From positions 62,001 through 126,000 of the forward strand of contig CAVZQE010000006.1 in NCBI GenBank assembly GCA_963777325.1: DNA of 64,000 nt, read 5' to 3'. Every line of letters begins with the position of its first letter. Position 1 is the first letter of the stretch. A program made the translations under genes and the position numbers. This stretch comes from JAFAXA01 sp963777325 (GTDB taxonomy: Bacteria > Pseudomonadota > Alphaproteobacteria > Acetobacterales > Acetobacteraceae). Positions 57,158-64,000 of the stretch are shown here, in pieces. The notes below the pieces were generated by a model, which was not told the origin of the DNA, searched no databases, and was given only the letters and a program-made list of their open reading frames with translations.

Positions 57158-59684
57158 GCGGGGGGATTTGGGCCAGAGGTCGTCCCCGATGCCAGTGGGG
57201 CGATCCTTGCGCCGTCCTCGACCGGCAATCCGTCGAACTCCCGCATCAACGGGCTGGCCTGCATCCAGCGTGCGCGATCGCCGACGACATAGAGCCGCCG
57301 CTGCGCCCGGGTCACAGCCACGTTGAGAATGTTCGGCGTGCCGCACGCCCACGCGACGGCTCCGTCGCTGGCGCCGCCAAGCGCCAGGATCACCGTCTCA
57401 CGCTCCTTGCCCTGGAACGTGTGAACCGTCCCGATCGAAGCCCCTCCCCAAGCGTTGACCGCCTTGTTCCACCTGTCCCGTTCTCCTCTGGACTTATCTT
57501 GCCCGAGAGCCTTCAGGTCATCGCAGAGCATCCGGCGCAGCCCATCCGCCATCGAGCGGAAGGGCGAGATCACAAAAAAGGCGGGCAGGCCGTCCTCGCC
57601 GACGGGCCTCCGCTCCGAGTAGACGTGCATCAGCCAGCGTACGACCTCGGCCTGCTCGCGGATGAAGTGCTTGGGGCCACCCTGTTTGGCCTTCCCATCG
57701 AGCCACCGAGTCTCGCCCAGCAGAGGCCGAGCCGCCGTCAGCATCTCCTCCTCGGCGAGCTTGCCTGCGGCGAGCACCATGCTGTTATTATAGGCGAGGC
57801 GGTTCGAGATGCCGAACATCGGCTCCGCGCAGCGGCGATGCACCCGCAGCGGACAACCGACCCAGATCGGCTCGCCACTCTGCGGCCGGATCCATGTGCC
57901 GTACGGGTTCGATGCGTCCGCCAGCGTTTGCGCCGAGTTCAGCGTTGCACGGTGTCGGTCCGGCACTCCGCGCCGCTCGGCCAGCTTGGCGTCGGCATTG
58001 GCGTCCATCGTGATCACCGGCTCGACTTGAAACGGGTCGCCGACCACCACGGCCCGCTTGGCTCGCCAGATTGCGCCGAGCGCATGGTGCGGAACCGCCT
58101 GGCCCGCCTCGTCCACGAGCAGCCAAGGGATGCTGCCCACGCCCATGTGGATGAAACATCGCGGTAGGGCGGCAAAGGTGGTCGAGACCACAGGCGTGAC
58201 CAGGGCCAGCGTGGCCCATAGGTGCTCGGCGGCGCGCTGCACCAGCGGCCGGGTTCCGCTCCCGCCGCGCAGCATGTCGAGTGCCGCGCGGAGGTTCCGG
58301 TCGAAGCAGTCGGACTCTTGCCCCGCAGACAAAGGCGAGATGCACGCGCATCGCCGCCACGAATAACCGTGCCCGGGCATCCTTGAGGGCAGTGCTGTTG
58401 CCGGGCAACATCTGCTCGCGCTGCTCCGGATCGCTCTCGGCTGCCACGTCCGCGGCTGTTACCAGCCCGGGGTGCCGAGCCGCCAAGGTAGCGGCCGCCT
58501 CGATCATCCTCATTGCCTCGGCCTTGGCGGCCGCGAACTCCGACGCCGCTCGGTCGACGGAGGCGGAGGCCTCGTTTCGCCGGTGGCGGACCGCACGATG
58601 GCAGGCCTGCGCCGCTCCGAGGTTTCGGTCCGCCTCGGCCCGCACCGCCGCCGCGTCGGACAGCTCCTTTCTCCACCGCGCGGCAGCACCCCACCTGACC
58701 AGCGAAAGCAGACCGGATGGCTTCGCAGACCGGATGAGATCAGCGCCCTTGTCTGCCCGCTCGAATGCCGCGAGGGCCGCCGCAAGCTCTGTCTCCGCCC
58801 TGACCAGGTCGCGATCCGCCGCTCGGAGTTCCGCCGATGGATGGTCGACCTCGCGTTCCAGCGCCTCGACCCTCGCCGCCGACGCCTCCCGGTCGTCATC
58901 GCTTTCCGCCGCGGCCACCTCGGCAGCCAGAGCGCTGACCTCGGCCTTGGCCCGCGCGAATGCGGCACGCGCCGCTTTCCAGTCCATGGCGGGACGAGCC
59001 TCGGCGATGAGGCGGAACACGTTGCAGGCCGAAGGCTGCCCCTTGCGCGGCCCCTTGGGCTCACGGCGGTCGAGGACGGCGGCGAAGCGAGCGCGGTTGC
59101 GCTTTTTGCCCAGAGCCGCCGAGATCAGTCCCCATGCACGTGCCTCCGGTTCCGGGCCAGTGGCCTCGTCCTCGGCCGCGTCATCGTCTGCTGCCAACTC
59201 CTCCTCCATCTCGTCCTCATCGGGCGGGCGGACCAGCAGCGGCTCGGCAATCGGGGCCAGAAAGCTGAAGCCGTCCAGGTAACGAAGGTCGATCTTCTTG
59301 GCTCCAGGCAGTTCCTTGGTAACGTTCTCCACAGCCGCGTTGTTGCTGCTGGCGACCACGATCAGGTGGTCACGCAGGCTCGGGTGCAGGGCATGGACGC
59401 TCCCGGAGTGACAGCGCCACGCCTCACGCTCGAACGCGTCAGCCGGGTAACGAAAGGCACAGAGCGCTTCGGCGCGCCGCAGCGCCACAGCCGCGATCAG
59501 GTCCATGAGCAGGGTCGTCTTGCCGGTCCCAGGCGGCCCGTTGACGGAGAACAAGCCTCCCTCGGCGAGGGTGCGCGTCGCGAGGTCGACCGCAACCTGC
59601 TGCATCAGCGCCATATTGTGCTGTCCCGGCCAGCGGGATCGAGGGTGGGTCGTGGCGGTGCAGACCCTGGCGATGAAGGCCCGT
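57097..59684 (-). pseudogene. UPF1-like SF1 helicase, C-terminal part (split by IS21)
   Basis: This half carries the helicase motor: Q-like region and Walker A (FSVNGPPGTGKTTLLMDLIAAVALRRAEAL), Walker B/motif II LLVDEAGQAVPHHAL, motif III AVVVGDPFQVEPV, and motifs IV-VI (AFFVISPFRSMADGLRRML, GTVHTFQGKERETVILALGG, NILNVAVTRAQRRLYVVGD). A long charged coiled-coil insert (about 200 residues, KAEVSALAAEVAAAESDDDREA, ALEREVDHPSAELRAADRDLVRAE) lies between motifs Ia and II. One frameshift near 58350. The reading frame enters from the IS end at 59684. A DNA or RNA helicase in repair or defence is possible; exact role unknown. Confidence 0.85.
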
Positions 59685-59752
59685 TGTAGCGCGGCGATCA
59701 GGATGAGAAGCGCGACAATCAGGGTGAGAAAGTTGGTCGCGACGGTGCAACG

Positions 59753-60628
59753 TTAATCCTGGTCGGAAGACGCCGGCAAGGGTTCTGTCGCGGGTTGATT
59801 GTCGTGGCGCGACCATCTGGCGTTTTCGGTGATTGTCGCGCGGGTTGGTGGGCGGCCGGGGTCGGCTCGGCGCTGGACGGCGGCGCGTCTGCGGTAGCTT
59901 TCGACATTCATCTCGAAGATGGTGGCGTGGTGGACGAGGCGATCCACGGCGGCCAGCGTCATAGCGGGATCGGGGAAGATCCTGCCCCATTCCCCGAACG
60001 GCTGATTGGCGGTGATCAGCAGCGACCGGCGTTCGTATCGGGCGCTGATCAGTTCGAACAGCACGGCGGTCTCGGCCTGGTCCTTGGTGACGTAGGCGAG
60101 ATCGTCGAGGATCAGCAGGTGGAACTTGTCGAGCTTGGCGATGGCGCTGTCGAGCGCGAGTTCGCGGCGCGCGACCTGGAGCTTCTGGACGATTTCGGAG
60201 GTGCGGGCGAACAGCACGCGCCAGCCATTCTCGACGAGGGCGAGGCCGATCGCGGCCGCGAGATGCGATTTGCCACCGCCGGGCGGGCCGAACAGGATCA
60301 GGTTGGCGCCCATCTCAAGCCAGCCGTCGCCGGCGCAGAGCGCCATCACCTGCGCCTTGGAGACCATCGGCACGGCCTCGAAAGCGAAGGCGTCGATGGT
60401 CTTGCCGGGCGGCAGCCGGGCTTCAAGGAGATGCCGTTCGACGCGCCGGCGGTCGCGCTCGGCAATCTCGTGCTCGGCAAGTGCCGCGAGCAGCCGGGCG
60501 GCGGGCCAGGCTTCGCGGTCGGCGCGCGCGGCGAAGTCGGGCCAGACCTGCTTGATGGCGGGCAGCCGGAGATCGTGCAGGATGAGCGTGAGGCGCTGGC
60601 CGTCGATGGTTCTGGCGGTCTCGCTCAT
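59753..60628 (-). CDS. istB: IS21 transposition helper ATPase IstB
   Basis: The intact 291-residue AAA+ protein has an N-terminal helical domain (RLTLILHDLRLPAIKQVWPDFAARADREAWPAARLLAALAEHEI), Walker A ILFGPPGGGKSHLAAAIG, Walker B LLILDDLAYV, sensor SLLITANQPFGEWGRIF and the C-terminal HHATIFEMNVESYRRR. IstB assembles on target DNA and activates the IstA transposase. Its ATG overlaps the istA stop by 4 bp. The intact frame supports a recently active element. Confidence 0.96.
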   Translation of the reverse strand: MSETARTIDGQRLTLILHDLRLPAIKQVWPDFAARADREAWPAARLLAALAEHEIAERDRRRVERHLLEARLPPGKTIDAFAFEAVPMVSKAQVMALCAGDGWLEMGANLILFGPPGGGKSHLAAAIGLALVENGWRVLFARTSEIVQKLQVARRELALDSAIAKLDKFHLLILDDLAYVTKDQAETAVLFELISARYERRSLLITANQPFGEWGRIFPDPAMTLAAVDRLVHHATIFEMNVESYRRRAAVQRRADPGRPPTRATITENARWSRHDNQPATEPLPASSDQD

Positions 60629-62177
60629 GCCGCTTCTCCGCGGATCAGGGTGTCATAGGCGGCGAGCGGCGCAAGCCGCACGACGATGGCGGGGAGTGCC
60701 GCCGGGTCGGGCGCGAAGCGCCGGCGGAGCGCCGCGAGGTCGGGCGGCCGGGCGGCGGCGAGATCGTCGGCGAGGCACGCGGCGAGTTCCGCCTCGCAGC
60801 CGCGCTCGTGGGCGAGGGCGAGGAGCTTGACCATGGTGCGGCAGGCCGCGCGCGGGCCTGAGCGTTGCAGCAGCAGATCGAAAGCCTGGCGATACGCATC
60901 CCGGGGGAAGAGCTGGCTGCGGTAGACGAGATGCAGCAGCGCCATCGGCTTGCGGCGCAGGCTGTGGATGACGTGCCGGTAATCGACGACATGCCCGTGC
61001 TTGCCGTTCGGCTGGGCGCGCCCGCGCGGCAACGCCATGAGCGGTGCGCCGCCGAGGAACAGTTCGAGCCGGTCGTCATGCAGATGGACACGCAGCCGCT
61101 GGCCGATCAGCCGGGAGGGCACGCTGTAGAACACCTTCCGCAACGTGAAGCCGCCCGAGCTGGTGGCGGTGACGACGGTCTCCTCGTAATCGGCGGTGCG
61201 TTGCGCCGGCAGCGGATTGAGCGCCGCCCGCTCGGCGTCGATGCGGGCGGCATGGCGGCGGTTGCGGCGGCCGACGAGTTCGGCGACGAAGCCGCGATAC
61301 GCATCGAGCGTGTCGAACGCGGCGGTGCCGCGCAGCAGCAGGGAGTCGCGCACGGCGCGCTTGAGATGGCCGTGCGCGCTCTCGATGGCGCCGTTCTCGT
61401 GCGCGACGCCGCGATTGTTGCGAGTTGGCACCATGCCGTAATGGTCGCAGAGCGCCGCGTAGCGGCAGGTCAGGTCGGCGCGCGCCTGGGCATCGAGGTT
61501 GCGGAACGCGGCCGAGAGGCTGTCGCTGCGGTGCTCGCGCGGCGCCCCGCCGAGCAGGCAGAGCGCGTTCTGCAGGCCTTCGGCAAGGGCGGCATAGCTC
61601 TCGCCGCCGAGCACGACATGGGCGTGCTCGAAGCCGGACCAGACGAGGCGAAAGTGATAGAGGCGGTGATCGAGCGGCGCGCCGGCGACGATGACGCCGA
61701 GTTCGTTCATGTCGGTGAAGTCGGACAGCCCTCGGCTGGCCATTCCACCGGCTACGCCGGCGGAACCTTCAGGCCAGCTTCGCCCATGACACCCGGCGCA
61801 TGCTCCTGCCGGAAGATCACCTCGTGCTCCGGGCCGTGCAGCGCACGCCAGATGCGGATCCGGCGCTCGAGCGTGCGGCGGATGCCGGGGTCGAGGTCGG
61901 GATGACGGCGGAGCAGCTCGTCGAACACCGCGACGGCGCGCAATCCGGGAGCGCTGCGCAGCAGCGGCACCACCTCACTCTCGAAGATGTCGATCAGCGG
62001 GTCCGGCCGGCGCCGGCCGCGCGGCGGGCGACAAGGTGGCGGCCCCGATCGCGCCTCCAGCCGGTATCCCGTGGCAGTGCTCAACCCGGCCTTGGCCGCT
62101 GCCGCCGCCACGCCAAGCTCGCGTCGATAGCTCATGAACAGCCTCTTCTGGTGATCGTTGAGATGTCGGCCGGGCAC
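60625..62177 (-). CDS. istA: IS21 transposase IstA (one frameshift)
   Basis: The reconstructed DDE transposase is about 515 residues. Its N-terminal helix-turn-helix region reads GRHLNDHQKRLFMSYRRELGVAAAAAKAGLSTATGYRLE. The integrase core has Asp in GLSDFTDMNELGVIVAG, Asp in HRSDSLSAAFRNLDA and Glu in NRGVAHENGAIESAHGHLKRAV. The C-terminal beta region is SGGFTLRKVFYSVPSRLIGQRLRV. A frame change near 61750-61780 (around GEAGLK and GGMASRGLSDF) splits it. GTG at 62177 is preceded by AGGGAG. Confidence 0.93.
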
Positions 62178-62309
62178 GCGAGGGCTCCCTGGTAGCCGGG
62201 GCAACCTTCCGCGGCCGACCGGCCACGACCACCACGAAACCCGAAGACAGGCGCCGCCGGATTCTCACCCTGATTGTCGCTGGATTCTCACGTTGATTGT
62301 CGCGCGACA

Positions 62310-63196
62310 GCCCGTTCCGTGCAGTCCTCGCGGGGCGCAGTCCCGGCGAGATACCGTGGCGTGAGGCCGCCGTTGCCATTGCGCACGGCTCGCAGAACGA
62401 GCCTGATGTCGTCGAAATAGAAGCTGTCAACGGGCGGAAGCTCCGCCTTGCGGTGCCGCTCATGACGCTCCACGAGCGGCTTGCCAGCTACATCCGTTTT
62501 CGTCTTGGACTCGATCTCGACAAAGACGCTCGACACGGCCGAGCGCACGATGGCGAGCGGGAGCCCGTGCGGAGATCGTAGAGCCAGGTCAGGGTCTCGG
62601 CCGCCGTTTCGCGCACCGTCTCCACGAACGCTCTGTCGACCCGGCGCCCGTAGCCTTTGTAAAGGTCCACGACGCCGTTGTGGGTGGCACGCATGCGCCG
62701 TCGGAACGCCTCGAGCTCTTCGTCCAGATCGGCGGCGACCCCTGAGCGCAGGCGCTCGAAGGCCAGTCCGAAAGCGGGCACGATGAGGCTATCGGGGATA
62801 GCCATACCGTCATGGTCAACCGCGAACACGCCTACGAAGCCGAACCGCTTGGCTTTGACTGGGGGCTTTGTGTCGCGGTCCTGCTCTGGCTCTGTCGAAC
62901 ACGCGCGAACGATCTCCGCCTGACAACGCTCGCGGCCGAAGATGCCGAAGCGGACGAAGTGCCTGTAGCGCGTGTCCGAATGCCCGAAATCTCGGATCCT
63001 GCCACGGGAAATCGCGATCAGGAACGTAACGGGCCTCGAACGTGCCGCGGGGGTCGGTGTCGCGGTCTTCCTCGGCCCCGGGCGGTGTGAGGGCCTCGAC
63101 ATCCATCCAATAGAGGAGCGTCCGGGCGATGTCCTCTGGAGCTTCACCTTGCCCGGCGGAGTCACCGAGGGTGTCAGGGTCAATCGGAGCAGCCAT
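62310..63196 (-). pseudogene. UPF1-like SF1 helicase, N-terminal part (split by IS21)
   Basis: This is the upstream part of the helicase ending at 57097. It carries an uncharacterised N-terminal domain of about 300 residues: LLYWMDVEALTPPGAEEDRD, ARYVPDRDFPWQDPRFRAFG, YRHFVRFGIFGRERCQAEIVR, FGFVGVFAVDHDGMAIPDSLIVPAFGLAFERL, and VDSFYFDDIRLVLRAVRNGNGG just before the insertion. ATG at 63196 follows GAGGGG; upstream GTG/ATG starts at 63262 and 63253 are also in frame. Frameshifts near 62990 and 62570. The IS interrupts it after DCTERA. Confidence 0.8.
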
Positions 63197-63452
63197 ACTT
63201 TGCCCCTCGATCGCGCCGGGATGCCCCGGATGCAAAGCGGCGTTCTGCATGGGAGCATTCACGCCGGAGTGCCTGTATCCCGCAAGGGCCTGTATGTTGG
63301 CAGCGAGCCCAGCCCGAAGCGCTACCCTGAGCCTCCGATAAGCGGGTCAGGCGCCTTCCGGCACGGTGCCAGTCATCGCGCAGATTTGACACGGCGCCGG
63401 ACCGCGCGTTAGCGGCAGGCGGAGGTTTCGCGACTGGATCAGTAACTCGGCG

Positions 63453-63527
<75 letters not shown>

Positions 63528-63599
63528 CTCCGCTGCGCCTCCTACCCGCCCCCGGCGCAAGAGGCAACCCGACAATGGCCCACGTTCCTCAAAGCACGG

Positions 63600-63993
63600 T
63601 CACGCCGGCGCTTCGGCCGCGGCGGTCAGCAGCTTGTCCGCCGTGCCAAGCGGGACGCCGAGGCGGATCGCAAGCTCGAGATAACTCGCGTCGTAAGCCG
63701 TCAGCCGGTGCTGCTCCGCCAGATTGGTCGTGGCGGACCAGATCCGGCTTGCCGTCTCGTCGTCGATACTGATCGGCAGCGCCCGCAGGAACCCGGTGAG
63801 GCGCTGCCGGACATCGGCCGTGATCCGGCCGCGACGCTCCGCCGCCAGCAGGCCGTTGACCGCCTCCAAAGGCCAGAGCTGGGGCGCGGTCGCCTCTCCT
63901 CCGCGACACGATCCAGCAGGCTCATGATCGCCGGAGTCTGCTCATCCTCGAAGCACCAGGCGAGGTCACGGATGCATGGACGACAAGGCTCAC
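63600..63993 (-). CDS. VapC-like PIN-domain ribonuclease toxin, frameshifted
   Basis: The reconstructed protein of about 130 residues follows the VapC pattern: start SLVVHASVT, LAWCFEDEQTPAIMSLLDRVAEE, PLEAVNGLLAAERRGRI, LTAYDASYLELAIRLGVPLGTADKLL. The acidic residues of the second half (Glu in LEAVN, Asp in YDASYLELA, Asp in TADKLL) are present. The first catalytic Asp (usually VDAS) reads His here (VHAS; CAT for GAT). Frameshifts near 63960 and 63885. GTG at 63993 is the likely start. The antitoxin gene, expected immediately upstream, would lie beyond the window edge. Confidence 0.78.
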
Positions 63994-64000
63994 CGCCGGC

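Larger units (their letters stand above)
59685..62309 (-). mobile_element. IS21-family insertion sequence (2,625 bp) with 6-bp target duplication
   Basis: The element carries istA and istB. Left end TGTAGCGCGGCGATCAGG and right end ..GATTGTCGCGCGACA form 5'-TG..CA-3' termini. Each end has two tandem copies of a roughly 22-bp unit; the inner copies are exact inverted repeats (GCGACAATCAGGGTGAGAA at 59712-59730 and its complement at 62262-62280). GCCCGT at 59679-59684 is repeated at 62310-62315, a 6-bp target-site duplication. It interrupts the helicase gene; deletion of the element and one GCCCGT restores the helicase reading frame (..DCTERAFIARVCTATT..). Confidence 0.95.

Overview
This is a high-GC chromosomal window from an alphaproteobacterium. 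The evidence is the rimP-nusA-ylxR-infB-rbfA ... truB-rpsO-pnp translation cluster, the divergent hrcA / rph-rdgB pair, DUF1045 next to phnM, and abundant TPR proteins of a type common in Rhodospirillales and Hyphomicrobiales. The order cannot be fixed from sequence alone. Many genes after about 22 kb, including the normally essential rpsO, pnp and truB, read correctly only if single bases are removed or added. The simplest explanation is uncorrected indel error in the assembly. Coordinates of such genes span the whole reconstructed reading frame.

Layout. 0-8.3 kb: start of a possible grpE, hrcA, rph-rdgB, an exported barrel-like protein, a FecR-domain protein, and a broken TPR gene with a 153-residue partner. 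8.6-11.4 kb: a complete sugar-type ABC importer. 11.6-17.5 kb: rimP-nusA-ylxR-infB-rbfA. 17.7-23.0 kb: a 5.7 kb block (PQQ-type propeller, MFS exporter, ThDP enzyme, tandem-repeat secreted protein) that separates rbfA from truB. 23.2-28.5 kb: truB, rpsO, pnp, nitronate monooxygenase. 28.7-38.2 kb: accessory genes (NTF2-like protein, LGFP/Ig-like secreted protein, pqiABC lipid-transport operon, methyltransferase-glycosyltransferase-small transporter cassette, HNH nuclease). 38.3-46.3 kb: metabolic and housekeeping genes, tRNA-Leu(CAA), tRNA-Asn(GTT), phnM-DUF1045, csaA-gpt, a CorC-like protein.

46.3-50.1 kb holds the most unusual locus. On one strand, in order, it has a caspase-like protease fused to a formylglycine-generating-enzyme-like (FGE) domain, a Trypco1-type small protein, and a holin-like membrane domain fused to a GH108-type muramidase. 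The arrangement resembles a signal-activated protease / self-lysis module and is proposed here as a candidate conflict system. 50.3-57.2 kb: a Gly-rich secreted protein, comM, a decayed RND efflux pair and an amidase.

57.1-63.2 kb is a UPF1-like SF1 helicase gene split by an IS21-family element (59685-62309). The element has recognisable terminal repeats and a 6-bp target duplication (GCCCGT). Removing the element and one copy of the duplication restores the helicase frame. The window ends with tRNA-Thr(GGT) and a VapC-like PIN toxin gene.
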